64,000 nucleotides of DNA from Clostridiales bacterium (GTDB lineage Bacteria; Bacillota; Clostridia; Saccharofermentanales; Saccharofermentanaceae), in the NCBI GenBank assembly GCA_017552455.1, contig JAFZPX010000044.1, forward strand, positions 1 through 64,000, written 5' to 3'. The notes under the pieces are model-generated. The model was not told the origin of the DNA. It did no database searches and saw only the letters and a list, made by a program, of their open reading frames with translations. Position 1 is the first letter of the stretch. Every line of letters begins with the position of its first letter. Made by a program: the position numbers and the translations under genes. Positions 45,580 through 54,226 of the stretch are shown here, piece by piece.

Positions 45580-45606
45580 TTAGCACTCTTGGCTTCTGAG
45601 TGCCAA
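45580..45606 (-). promoter_or_regulatory. CIRCE operator of the hrcA heat-shock operon
   Basis: Plus-strand TTAGCACTC (45580-45588), nine bases, GAGTGCCAA (45598-45606): the classical CIRCE inverted repeat with one mismatch in the outer part. It lies directly at the expected transcription start of the promoter. Confidence 0.95.
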
Positions 45607-45610
45607 ATAC

Positions 45611-45639
45611 AAGATAGCATTAAGGTCAAACAAAGTCAA
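45611..45639 (-). promoter_or_regulatory. Promoter of the hrcA operon
   Basis: TTGACT (complement of 45634-45639), 17 bases and TATCTT (complement of 45611-45616). It overlaps the end of hemW, and CIRCE follows immediately. Confidence 0.65.
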
Positions 45640-46714
45640 TAAAAATAAGATTGGCAAAATTGAGGCCTTTTTGTGTGAGAGCGTAGCCCGACGCCGTCTC
45701 CTCGAGGTAACCGAGGCCTATATTCTTATTAATAATATCCATACAACCTGCCGCGAGCTCATGGCTTATGCCCTCACTCGTCCTTAAAGCGAGCATACAC
45801 TTCTCTTTGACTTTCGCTTCCTCGCTGAGCACTTCTTCCGTGATGCGCTTCATCGGGTCGCTTACATACTCCTCCACGCTCTCCGGGTGCGCGAACCTCT
45901 CGGAATTAAGATACCCGTGTGCCCCCGCGCCGAAAGCGTAATACTCCCTGCCCTTCCAGTACGACAGGTTATGCCTGCTCTCGTAGCCTTCATACGCGCA
46001 GTTCGAGATCTCATATGGGACAAGACCTTTTCGAGCAAGAAAAGCCCTCAGGCCGTGGTACATCCTTCTCTCGAGGTCCTCGTCAACAAACTCGTCGAGC
46101 CTGTCCCCGTAAAGTTTCTCGTAAGGCGTACCCTCCTCGATCATGAGCGAATACATGCTTATGTGTTTCGCGCCCGCGTCTATAAGAATCTGCGCGTCCT
46201 CGTAGAGGTCCTCCTCGCGCTGCCCGGGAACGCCGAGTATCAAGTCGCACGATATGTTCTCGAAGCCGGCTTTCTTAGCACAAGCGATCGCGTCCAGCGC
46301 CTCCTGCCTGTCATGGAGCCTGCCCAGAGTCTTCAGCACGTCGTCATGTAGCGACTGCACCCCGATAGAGATCCTGTTGAAGCCTGCCTCGCGGTACATA
46401 CGCGCCTTGCTCTCGTCCAGCGAATTCGGGTTGGCCTCTATCGTGAACTCGCCCTCACTTATGCTGAACATCTCCCTAAGATAGCGAAAAGCTTCGCACA
46501 CATACTCCGCCTCCACATACGACGGCGTACCCCCACCGAAATAAACCGTCTCCACATCACCCTCGACCTCCGCCGAGCAGATAACGGGCTGCTCCAGAAT
46601 CTCCTTCTTAAGAGCCTCGAAATAAGCGGGAATACCGTTAGCCTCCGTTACAGAAAAGAAGCCGCAGTAGGGGCATTTACGCGCGCAGAAAGGAATGTGT
46701 ACGTAGATATGCAT
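45626..46714 (-). CDS. hemW: HemW-type radical SAM protein
   Basis: 362 residues. Radical SAM motif CARKCPYCGFF (C-x3-C-x2-C) is followed by VYFGGGTPSYV, TIEANPNSLD, GVQSLHDDVLK and the C-terminal HemN-like domain. HemW proteins, often labelled coproporphyrinogen oxidase, carry heme. The start overlaps the stop of the DUF4276 gene (TGATG), so hemW is translated together with the ATPase/DUF4276 pair. The hemW-hrcA neighbourhood itself is standard in Firmicutes. Confidence 0.93.
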   Translation of the reverse strand: MHIYVHIPFCARKCPYCGFFSVTEANGIPAYFEALKKEILEQPVICSAEVEGDVETVYFGGGTPSYVEAEYVCEAFRYLREMFSISEGEFTIEANPNSLDESKARMYREAGFNRISIGVQSLHDDVLKTLGRLHDRQEALDAIACAKKAGFENISCDLILGVPGQREEDLYEDAQILIDAGAKHISMYSLMIEEGTPYEKLYGDRLDEFVDEDLERRMYHGLRAFLARKGLVPYEISNCAYEGYESRHNLSYWKGREYYAFGAGAHGYLNSERFAHPESVEEYVSDPMKRITEEVLSEEAKVKEKCMLALRTSEGISHELAAGCMDIINKNIGLGYLEETASGYALTQKGLNFANLIFIDFV

Positions 46715-47418
46715 CAGAATGAGATCCTGCGGACGCCGGGACGCGGCATGTTAGGAATGGGCGCGGAGTTACGCATCGCTGCAAGGAGCGCATTCTTGAA
46801 AGTCTGGAAACTCGGCGAGACGTTGTTGCCGGGTTCAAGGTATGGTGAGATCGCTTCTGCCCATCTTGCCTTATAGTGGCCGATGGCGGGATATCCGATC
46901 TCGATTATGCTTTCATAGTTCATCGGGAACGTGACCTTGCACAGCATTTCCCATGTGCCGCAGATGCTGTCCTGAATGTAATCCTGATATGCCTTGAGGT
47001 CTGCATCAGGATACGCTTTAAGAACCGCGTCGATGTCGCCAAGAAGCCACGACTCAACTTCTTCTGTGCAAAGACCGATGACCGATCTTATGTCGCGTGC
47101 ATATTTCTTGCAGACGCGGTAGAGCTCCTGTCTGAGCTCATCAGGATCGTGGAAATCAGAGTCCATGATGACAACCAATATCGTGTCGGTGTTGGCATAG
47201 ACTTTGTTATATGCGCGACACTTAGCGGGCAGAAGATCAAGAAGCGAGCTTGCGAATTTGACGGGGCGCGTGTCCCAGTCTTTTGGAAGGCTTCCGCAGC
47301 CTCTGTGCGGCCTGACCGCGACAGTGGCATCAACCTTCTCTTCTTCAACGAGACGGGTTACAAGTCTCTCGACTACTACCGAGCCGGATCTGTCTTCTGT
47401 CAGAATCTCAATATGCAT
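46714..47418 (-). CDS. DUF4276 TOPRIM-like protein paired with an ATPase
   Basis: 234 residues. EILTEDRSGSVVVERLV, VVIMDSDFHDPDEL and GLCTEEVESWLLGDIDAV supply the Glu, DxD and Glu positions of a TOPRIM-like metal site, as in DUF4276 proteins. DUF4276 genes usually follow an SMC/OLD-type ATPase gene, as here, and such pairs resemble PARIS/OLD-type anti-phage systems, where the partner acts as a nuclease when released. The start lies within the last 11 bases of the ATPase gene. Defence function is inferred, not shown. Confidence 0.7.
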   Translation of the reverse strand: MHIEILTEDRSGSVVVERLVTRLVEEEKVDATVAVRPHRGCGSLPKDWDTRPVKFASSLLDLLPAKCRAYNKVYANTDTILVVIMDSDFHDPDELRQELYRVCKKYARDIRSVIGLCTEEVESWLLGDIDAVLKAYPDADLKAYQDYIQDSICGTWEMLCKVTFPMNYESIIEIGYPAIGHYKARWAEAISPYLEPGNNVSPSFQTFKNALLAAMRNSAPIPNMPRPGVRRISF

Positions 47419-48616
47419 TATTCATGCCTTCGTCATCGTACTCACTTGAGCCCTGATCGAGATGACCGCCATACCAGATGGCACCCATGCCGACGCCCTG
47501 CTCTGTCAAAGCCATGACAACAGGATCGGAACCTGCGCATCTGACCTTAACGTTATCCTCTTCATCAGTCTCTTCGTTATAGTCTCTCGAGAATACCCAG
47601 ATCTCCTTAGGTGACATGGTCTCAACAATATAAGGATTATGCGTTGAGAAGATGATCTGCGAATAAGGATGTCTGAATGTAAACTCACGCATATCGTCAG
47701 CGAGAACGTCGACCATATCGTGATAAAGATCTCTGTCCGGAGTCTCGATGAAGATGGTCGTCTTCGGGTCCGGATCTCTTAGAAGAAGCAAATACTTGAA
47801 CAGCTTCTCAGGACTTCCCTGAAGATTCTGGGGAAGGTTCTTTTTCTTCTTATGCATGGAAGGAATCTTGCTGTTGATCTCATCCATGAGTCTGTCGTAT
47901 ACGCCGTCGTTAAGCGACTTTATATAGTCGAGAACATTGCCCATGTTGCTTCCTTCGGAATTAAGGTGCTTATGACCACCGGGAGCATTACCGACAGAGA
48001 AATAATCAGTTGATTCTTCAGCTGAGAATGCGCAGAAGAACCAGCGGTCTATCTCATTGAACAGAAGCTTGATCGGCTCATCGCTTCCGTTAAGTCTTCC
48101 TAAGATACTTAGTGCCGTGATTCGCTCATCGCTTACGACCCTCGCATCGACAGAATTAGTGAACACCTCATTGATCGCGATCGTTCCGTCTTCATTCTTT
48201 ACTGATGAGAGAACCTGCTCATTAACGATCACCGGACTTCCCTGTTCGCTCGCGCCGATCGTCAGTTCATACTGAAGGAAGTCTGACTTGCCGGTCTGCG
48301 GGTCCTGAATCTTGAAGAATATCAGGAATGATGCGGGCTTACTCTTATCGATAAGAAGGTTCATGAAGCCCGGGCGGTTATCCGAAGTCGATGCCTTACC
48401 GACATCAGTAAGGATTGCTCTTTTTACGAATGAGAGCGCACGTATGAAAGCGGATTTACCCGTGTTATTACGACCTATAAGCGCGTTGAGATTACGAAGC
48501 CTTATTCCTCTGTCTGACGGATCCTTACCGGCATACTGAGCGGAATCCTCGATCATCAGACCGATCATGTCATCTTCGAATACATCGAAGTTAATTATTC
48601 TTACTCCAAGGATCAT
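47408..48616 (-). CDS. SMC/OLD-like AAA ATPase (AAA_21 type)
   Basis: 402 residues. Walker A GRNNTGKS (about 48-55) lies after an N-terminal beta region; a helical/coiled insertion fills the middle; the signature-like stretch is QGSPEKLFKYLLLL, Walker B is TTIFIETPDRDLYHD (about 286-300) and the switch is IIFSTHNPYIVE. Related ATPases read IEEPE.gLHP, so the catalytic Glu is Thr here and the signature is poor. ATP binding is likely; rapid hydrolysis is doubtful. GGAGGG precedes the ATG. It is first of a unit ATPase-DUF4276-hemW and diverges from nuclease-like gene 2. Confidence 0.75.
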   Translation of the reverse strand: MILGVRIINFDVFEDDMIGLMIEDSAQYAGKDPSDRGIRLRNLNALIGRNNTGKSAFIRALSFVKRAILTDVGKASTSDNRPGFMNLLIDKSKPASFLIFFKIQDPQTGKSDFLQYELTIGASEQGSPVIVNEQVLSSVKNEDGTIAINEVFTNSVDARVVSDERITALSILGRLNGSDEPIKLLFNEIDRWFFCAFSAEESTDYFSVGNAPGGHKHLNSEGSNMGNVLDYIKSLNDGVYDRLMDEINSKIPSMHKKKKNLPQNLQGSPEKLFKYLLLLRDPDPKTTIFIETPDRDLYHDMVDVLADDMREFTFRHPYSQIIFSTHNPYIVETMSPKEIWVFSRDYNEETDEEDNVKVRCAGSDPVVMALTEQGVGMGAIWYGGHLDQGSSEYDDEGMNNAY

Positions 48617-48716
48617 TTCTATGCCCTCCGGAAATATTCGATTAACACCTTTATTGTACTATACTTCCGTCTTATAATGCTTACATAAACTTCAGTGGAA
48701 TGAGGGGTTTAAAAAT

Positions 48717-49514
48717 ATGTATACCAAAAATATCTCAGTGGACCTGAGGCATCGCTATGCCTGGGTCTGCAAATTAATCGACGCATGTCAAAAATCAATC
48801 GCCAGGTATCCCGAAGGCAGACTTCGAATCTATCGGCGCGGTGAGAACATCTTCTATTATCATGTCACAGATAATAAGAATCCCAATGGCAAGATCATCG
48901 ACAAGAATGATCATGCACTGGCTGAGTCACTTGCGCAGAAGACTTATCTTGAGACAATCCTTAAGATTGCATTGATCGAGCAGCAAATTCTTCAGTCTGC
49001 TATTAAGGAATATCCTGAGCGTAAACTAGAGAACGTTTACGAGTCCTACTCACAAGATCGTAAGAGCCTTGTTCATCCATTCGCATTGCCTGATGATGAA
49101 TTCGTCCAAGCATGGATGGCCAAACCATATAAGCCTAAGGGCTTTAAAGACGGTCTGCCCGTCTATACCACCATGCGAGGTGAAAGAGTCCGATCAAAAT
49201 CCGAACAGCTGATAGCTGACAGACTTTACGTTAACGGAATACCCTACAAATATGAATGTCCGATTACGCTAGACGGAATCACTTTTCATCCCGACTTTAC
49301 CATTCTTCGATTAAGCGATCGTAAAGAGATTTATTATGAACATTTAGGCCGCATGGATGATCCTAATTATGCAGAAGAGAATGTTTATAAACTCAATACT
49401 TACGCCCGTAATGGTCTTATCATGGGAAATAATCTGTATGCCACCTTCGAGACACGCAATCAGCCTCTTGATGTTTCAATCGTTGAGTTGCTGATTCGCG
49501 AGGAATTCCGATAG
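48717..49514 (+). CDS. PD-(D/E)XK-like putative nuclease, paralogue 2
   Basis: 265 residues. C-terminal blocks match paralogue 1: RVRSKSEQLIADRL, GIPYKYECP, FHPDFTILRLSDRKE and YYEHLGRMDDPNYAEENV, the last containing the acidic EHLG expected at the third catalytic position. The N-terminal half (HRYAWVCKLIDACQKSIARY, SLAQKTYLETILKIALIEQ) is helical and more diverged. A GAGGGG ribosome site precedes the ATG, unlike paralogue 1. It diverges from the ATPase/DUF4276 pair with 100 bases between. Repeat array B begins two bases after its TAG stop. Confidence 0.65.
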   Translation: MYTKNISVDLRHRYAWVCKLIDACQKSIARYPEGRLRIYRRGENIFYYHVTDNKNPNGKIIDKNDHALAESLAQKTYLETILKIALIEQQILQSAIKEYPERKLENVYESYSQDRKSLVHPFALPDDEFVQAWMAKPYKPKGFKDGLPVYTTMRGERVRSKSEQLIADRLYVNGIPYKYECPITLDGITFHPDFTILRLSDRKEIYYEHLGRMDDPNYAEENVYKLNTYARNGLIMGNNLYATFETRNQPLDVSIVELLIREEFR

Positions 49515-49516
49515 CG

Positions 49517-49713
49517 GTGGACCAACTTGTCAGTTTTGAGGTTTTTGGTCCACTGATTTGATCATTTGAGTGGACCAACTCGGTCAATACCGATGATTCA
49601 GTCCACCAAATTAGTCTTTCAGTGGACCAAACGCCCCGATATCATCAATTCAGTCCACCAAATCTTCAGAATTAGTGGACTAAACTACCCGATTCGACCA
49701 CTTTGGTCCACTG
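49517..49713. repeat. Repeat array B: eight alternating copies of AGTGGACYRAA
   Basis: Forward cores begin at 49517, 49570, 49622 and 49675; reverse cores at 49547, 49600, 49652 and 49705. Steps are 30, 23, 30, 22, 30, 23 and 30 bases, the same layout and copy number as array A. Both arrays open with GGTGGACCAA and close with TCCACTGG. Spacer sequences are unrelated. Reverse/forward neighbours form hairpins, the best being TTGGTCCACT with AGTGGACCAA. The rest of this gene-free stretch holds only the terminator at 49753-49786. Confidence 0.9.
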
Positions 49714-49748
49714 GCGCCCTGATGCGCCCCCATCAACCAATGAGCAAA

Positions 49749-49786
49749 TTAAAACGCCCGGAACTTTAGGCACTGTTCCGGGCGTT
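49749..49786 (-). terminator. Terminator of the coaD/coiled-coil unit
   Basis: AACGCCCGGAAC (49753-49764) and GTTCCGGGCGTT (49775-49786) are exact 12-base complements around a ten-base loop. On the minus strand TTTTAATTT follows. This is the strongest terminator in the window and marks the end of the 14-kb division/DNA-repair series. Confidence 0.93.
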
Positions 49787-49828
49787 ACGCGGTGTTTTGT
49801 GAGTCAAGTTGCAACTTATGAAAGTTAC

Positions 49829-50332
49829 TTACATTGAATCGATAGTTGTATCAATTTCAGAAAGGTTTGTCTGGATCTTTGCAATGCTCTCAGACAATGT
49901 GTTATTAGCATCGGAAAGGAGCTGCTTAACATAGACATGAGCGCTCTTTCTTAACTCGTCAGCCTGATTCTCAGCTGCTGCGAGGATGTTGTCAGCCTCG
50001 TCACGAGCGCCTCTTGTGATCTCGTGATCATTAACCTTAGATGCATACTGGCGGTTAGCGTCATCGATGATCTCCTTGCTCTTCTCACGAGCAGTTGTGA
50101 TGATCTCCTGAGCTCTTACTACGATGTCGTTGCTCTGAGCGATCGATGCAGGAAGATGATTCTTCAGCTCCTCCAAAGATGCGATCATCTCGTTTCTGTC
50201 TACTGCACAGTTTGAAGAGAACGGTACGCCGCTCGCTGCACGGATTGTCTCGATCATATCGTTGATGTTACTGATAACATCGTATCTCTCGACTCTCTTC
50301 TGCGGAGCCTGTCCGTAATTACTGTTGTCCAT
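49829..50332 (-). CDS. Coiled-coil protein downstream of coaD
   Basis: 167 residues, almost wholly helical: RYDVISNINDMIETIRAA, NDIVVRAQEIITTAREKSKE, DEADNILAAAENQADELRKS. The composition resembles the V-ATPase subunit E/H-like or DivIVA-like coiled-coil proteins found after coaD in many Clostridia; their function is not known. It begins two bases after the coaD stop with AAGGA inside coaD, so it is translationally linked. Confidence 0.7.
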   Translation of the reverse strand: MDNSNYGQAPQKRVERYDVISNINDMIETIRAASGVPFSSNCAVDRNEMIASLEELKNHLPASIAQSNDIVVRAQEIITTAREKSKEIIDDANRQYASKVNDHEITRGARDEADNILAAAENQADELRKSAHVYVKQLLSDANNTLSESIAKIQTNLSEIDTTIDSM

Positions 50333-50334
50333 TG

Positions 50335-50823
50335 TTAGGTCCTTCCTTTCCTTAATCTCTCGTTTACTGTTTCAACTATCTGTGCCGGTACCATCTTGGA
50401 GATATCTCCTCCGTATGAACCGACTTCCTTAACGATGCTCGAGCTTATGAGCGACAGATCGTCGCGGCACGGCAGGAGCGTTACGTCATAACCCGAATAT
50501 AGCATTCTGTTGGCAAGAGCCATCTCTGCTTCGAATCTGAAATCCGACTCGGATCTTATGCCTCGTACAACTGCATTACAACCCAAGTCCTTGAATATGT
50601 CAACAAGCAAGCCGTCACTTCCGAGCACTTCGATATTCTCATACTCGGCCAAAACCGTCTTTGCCATATCGACTCTTTCTTCAAGGGAGAACAGATAATT
50701 CTTCTTACTGTTGTTCATGACAACAACGTAGAGCTTGTCGCAGATCTTCGATGCGCGTCTGGCGATATCTTTATGCCCTCTTGTAAAGGGATCGAAACTA
50801 CCCGGAAATAGCAGCGAAGTCAA
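50335..50823 (-). CDS. coaD: Phosphopantetheine adenylyltransferase
   Basis: 162 residues. LLFPGSFDPFTRGHKDI holds the nucleotidyl-transferase HxGH-type motif, and LISSSIVKEV the second ATP motif. The enzyme makes dephospho-CoA from phosphopantetheine and ATP. There is no ATG; a TTG nine bases after GGAGGG fits homology best, and a TTG nine bases earlier lies too close to the ribosome site. The rsmD-coaD order is common in Firmicutes. Confidence 0.95.
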   Translation of the reverse strand: MTSLLFPGSFDPFTRGHKDIARRASKICDKLYVVVMNNSKKNYLFSLEERVDMAKTVLAEYENIEVLGSDGLLVDIFKDLGCNAVVRGIRSESDFRFEAEMALANRMLYSGYDVTLLPCRDDLSLISSSIVKEVGSYGGDISKMVPAQIVETVNERLRKGRT

Positions 50824-50841
50824 CCTACACAACCCTCCACA

Positions 50842-51411
50842 TTAACCATTCTTCGAGAAAAATGTTAACATTGCCAGACCATACCTACAAGAACGATTCA
50901 ATTTCATATTTATTACATCTGTTACAAATGGCAGGTCCGATGAATGTTCCACGATAAATATACCGTCATCACTAAGCAGATCGCGCTCGTTGATGATATC
51001 GGCAGCAGTCACCGCAGCCTTATGAGCCATGCGGTACGGCGGGTCCATAAAGATAACATCAAACTTGCGCCCCTCATCGGCCAAAGCGTTCAAAGCAGCG
51101 TCGTACCCCGACTTCATGAGGCGGATATCGTCCTCCTCCGACAGATGAAGCTTATTAAGATTTCCCTTTATAACAGAAGCGGCATAACCCGACTTCTCCA
51201 CAAGCACCACCGACGAAGCACCGCGGCTTAAAGCCTCTATACCAATGCCGCCCGTACCCGAGAACAGATCTACAAAATCAGAACCCGGCACACGCGTCTG
51301 GATGATCGAGAACAAAGCCTCCTTGACCTTATCTCCGGTAGGTCTCGTGTTATCTCCCTTAGGCGCATCAAGAATGATGCCTCTGAACTTTCCCGCTACT
51401 ACTCTTGGCAT
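50842..51411 (-). CDS. rsmD: 16S rRNA m2G966 methyltransferase
   Basis: 189 residues. RVVAGKFRG and TRPTGDKVKEALFSII, DLFSGTGGIGIEALSRGA (SAM site) and FMDPPY (catalytic DPPY) identify RsmD. The start shares a base with the recG stop (TAATG). Confidence 0.95.
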   Translation of the reverse strand: MPRVVAGKFRGIILDAPKGDNTRPTGDKVKEALFSIIQTRVPGSDFVDLFSGTGGIGIEALSRGASSVVLVEKSGYAASVIKGNLNKLHLSEEDDIRLMKSGYDAALNALADEGRKFDVIFMDPPYRMAHKAAVTAADIINERDLLSDDGIFIVEHSSDLPFVTDVINMKLNRSCRYGLAMLTFFSKNG

Positions 51412-53579
51412 TACAACGTTCCCATCTTATCGGCAAATCTTAAGCGGAACATGGCGCCGATATTGTCCATGAGATCCGTGGCATCTTTTCCGCCCTGCTC
51501 GAAAACCTTATTCACCTCATCACATGCCGTCTTCGCCAAAGGTGCATCGGTAAAAAGGTTAGCCGCACGCAGCGTCGGGATACCGTGCTGGCGCGTTCCG
51601 AAGAAGTCACCGGGGCCTCTAAGTTCGAGGTCTTTTCCCGCGAGTTCGAAGCCATCGGAACACTCGCACATAAGCTTCATTCTCTCAAGAGCACGCTCCG
51701 TCTTGTTATCGGAACAAAGAACACAGTAAGACTGCTTATCTCCTCTTCCGATACGTCCGCGAAGCTGATGCAAAGTGGAAAGACCGAATCTTTCCGCATT
51801 CATTATCATCATCATTGTGGCGTTAGGATTATTAACGCCGACTTCGATAACCGTAGTCGATATGAGCACCTTTATCTCACCCGACAGGAATCTTTCCATG
51901 ACTTCAAGCTTCTGCGTCTCCTTCATTGAGCCGTAAAGCACAGCTGTCTCATACTTCGCTGAGATACCGTGATCATCAAGTCTCTTCTTCATCGACTTAA
52001 CGCTAACTGCAGAAGGTGCTCCCTCTTCAAGTCCGAACAGATCATCGAAGTAGTATTCATCCGGAGCCACGTCTTCAGAGTCATCATCAATGCGCGGGCA
52101 AACGATATATGCCTGCTCACCCTTACGAAGCTTCGCGATCAGTACATTATAGATATCATCACCTTCTGTGTAAGGAAGGAAATGCGTCTTAATCTCCTTA
52201 CGTCCTGCCGGTTTCTCGCGGATGACGGAAGTCGCCATGTCGCCGTAGATGACCATGGCGAGCGTACGCGGTATGGGCGTAGCTGTCATGACCAGATTAT
52301 GCACGGAATTAATACCGTCGGAGCCGTCACGTGAGATGAGAAGCTTTTCGCGCTGCTTTACGCCGAAGCGGTGCTGCTCGTCTGCGATAACGAGCGACAG
52401 ATCCTGGAAAGAAACATCGTCCGTGAGCACCGCGTGTGTGCCGATTATGACGGACGCCTCACCCTCGCGAAGCTGCTCTTTTATCTCCTTTTTCAAAGAC
52501 GCTTTTGTCTTACCCAGAAGCAGCGCAACGTTGACGCCGCTGTCCTTAAGGAGTGCACATGCGGAGTCGTAATGCTGCTTGGCAAGAACCGATGTGGGCG
52601 CGAGCAGAACGGACTGTTTTCCCATGATCGCAGTCATCGCCATGGACAGTATCGCGACCGCAGTCTTACCCGAACCAACGTCACCCTGGACAAGACGGTT
52701 CATGGGCTTACTCAGCATAAGATCCTGCTGTATGTCAGCAAGAGCCTTTTTCTGATCTCCCGTGAGCTTGAAGCCCAAGTTGCCGATTACTGTTTTCCAG
52801 CGTGAAGCCGCCTCCGCGGACAGCTTGCCCTGCGGCGGAACAACAACGGGTGCGACTTCATCAGGGCCGCCCGTTGCCATGAAGTATTTCATACCGATGC
52901 CAAGCAGGATCAGCTCCTCATAAGCAATCCTTCTTCTGCCCTCAGCAGCCTGCTCGATTGAATCCGGGAAGTGCACATACTGATATGCTTCGTACACTCC
53001 GCACAGATTCTCGCGCTCTTTCAAAGAAGGCGGAATGACATCGGGAAGCTGATCTTTTACAAGCTTCAGCGCCGTACCTGCCCACTTGTTGATCATGTTG
53101 GATGTGATGCCCGCAGTTAAGTGATAAACAGGCCTTACGAGCTTCAATTCATCTGTCGAAGAAGCCTTCTCGCAGAACGGATTAACAATCTGCGCATGTG
53201 TGCCAAAGTAGGTCACGGTGCCGTGAACGAAGATCTTGTCACCTACCATGAACTTATCCATAATATACGGCGCGTTGAAGTATGAAAGCTCGATCCTTCC
53301 TGTGCCGTCGCTTACATAAAAAGACACCGGCGACTGCTTCTTAAAACCCTTCTTAACAGGCGCACTTGTGACCGTTCCAAGGAACGAGATATCCTTGCCC
53401 TCTTCGCACATGTCTATCCTGCTTATATCCGACCAGTCGTTATAGCGGCGCGGGATGAACGTTAACAGGTCGAAGACCGTTGATATCTCAAGCTTTGCGA
53501 GCTTCTTTCCAGCCTCGGGACCTATACCGTATAAAGCCGTTACCGGGCTTCCTAATGTCACTTTCGCGGGTGTGCTCAT
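51411..53579 (-). CDS. recG: ATP-dependent DNA helicase RecG
   Basis: 722 residues. An N-terminal wedge/OB region (GIGPEAGKKLAKL, IPRRYNDWS, FLGTVTS) is followed by helicase motifs GDVGSGKTAVA, the Walker B ADEQHRFG, TATPIPRTLA and RGRIGRGDKQS. RecG remodels stalled replication forks and Holliday junctions. It overlaps nth by four bases (ATGA) and rsmD by one. Confidence 0.97.
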   Translation of the reverse strand: MSTPAKVTLGSPVTALYGIGPEAGKKLAKLEISTVFDLLTFIPRRYNDWSDISRIDMCEEGKDISFLGTVTSAPVKKGFKKQSPVSFYVSDGTGRIELSYFNAPYIMDKFMVGDKIFVHGTVTYFGTHAQIVNPFCEKASSTDELKLVRPVYHLTAGITSNMINKWAGTALKLVKDQLPDVIPPSLKERENLCGVYEAYQYVHFPDSIEQAAEGRRRIAYEELILLGIGMKYFMATGGPDEVAPVVVPPQGKLSAEAASRWKTVIGNLGFKLTGDQKKALADIQQDLMLSKPMNRLVQGDVGSGKTAVAILSMAMTAIMGKQSVLLAPTSVLAKQHYDSACALLKDSGVNVALLLGKTKASLKKEIKEQLREGEASVIIGTHAVLTDDVSFQDLSLVIADEQHRFGVKQREKLLISRDGSDGINSVHNLVMTATPIPRTLAMVIYGDMATSVIREKPAGRKEIKTHFLPYTEGDDIYNVLIAKLRKGEQAYIVCPRIDDDSEDVAPDEYYFDDLFGLEEGAPSAVSVKSMKKRLDDHGISAKYETAVLYGSMKETQKLEVMERFLSGEIKVLISTTVIEVGVNNPNATMMMIMNAERFGLSTLHQLRGRIGRGDKQSYCVLCSDNKTERALERMKLMCECSDGFELAGKDLELRGPGDFFGTRQHGIPTLRAANLFTDAPLAKTACDEVNKVFEQGGKDATDLMDNIGAMFRLRFADKMGTL

Positions 53580-54223
53580 TTGCCGTCCCCCGTGCGCTTC
53601 TTACAAAACTCATTAAGAGGACACTCACCGCACTGCGGCGCACGTGCATCGCAGTATGTGCGGCCAAGCTCGACAGCCTTATGACCGAGCGATATCCACG
53701 TCTCCTCGGGGAAAACTTCGCATATATCCTTCTCGACCTTCAAAGGGTCCGTATTGTCCGTGATTCCGATGCGGTACATCACGCGCTTACAGTGCGTATC
53801 GACGACCACCGCAGGTATGCCGTAGATCTCGCCGATGATAAGATTCGCGATCTTCTTGCCCACGCCGGGGCACTTCATGAGAGAAGACACATCCTGCGGC
53901 ACCTGTCCGCCCCACTCACTGCAGTAAAGCCGCGCGAAAGTCTTTATAGACTTGCCCTTCGACTTATAAAGCCCGCATGGCTTGATTATGCTTACAAGTT
54001 CCTCTTCGGGAAGCGCATCGAGAGCCTCCATAGTAGGACACTTCTCGAAAAGCTCCTTCGCCGTAATATTCACCCTTACATCCGTGCACTGCGCAGAGAG
54101 AATTCCCCTTATGGCAAGGCGTTCGGGTGTATCCGCATCAAGTGAACAGGCGGAATCAGGAAAAGCCTCAGTAAGGGCCTTCCAAGTGAGGTCAGCAAGT
54201 TTTTTACGATCTGACTTTCTCAT
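53576..54223 (-). CDS. nth: Endonuclease III (DNA glycosylase/AP lyase)
   Basis: 215 residues. HhH-GPD fold with GILSAQCTDVRVN, KCPGVGKKIANLI (catalytic Lys region and hairpin), VVVDTHCKRVMYRI (catalytic Asp) and the 4Fe-4S loop CDARAPQCGECPLNEFC. It removes oxidised pyrimidines. It starts three bases after the histidine kinase gene. Confidence 0.96.
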   Translation of the reverse strand: MRKSDRKKLADLTWKALTEAFPDSACSLDADTPERLAIRGILSAQCTDVRVNITAKELFEKCPTMEALDALPEEELVSIIKPCGLYKSKGKSIKTFARLYCSEWGGQVPQDVSSLMKCPGVGKKIANLIIGEIYGIPAVVVDTHCKRVMYRIGITDNTDPLKVEKDICEVFPEETWISLGHKAVELGRTYCDARAPQCGECPLNEFCKKRTGDGK

Positions 54224-54226
54224 AGA

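Noticed and set aside
37783..49514. Insertion sequences carrying the two nuclease-like paralogues
   Set aside because: No terminal inverted repeats, target duplications or transposase motifs were seen around either gene.
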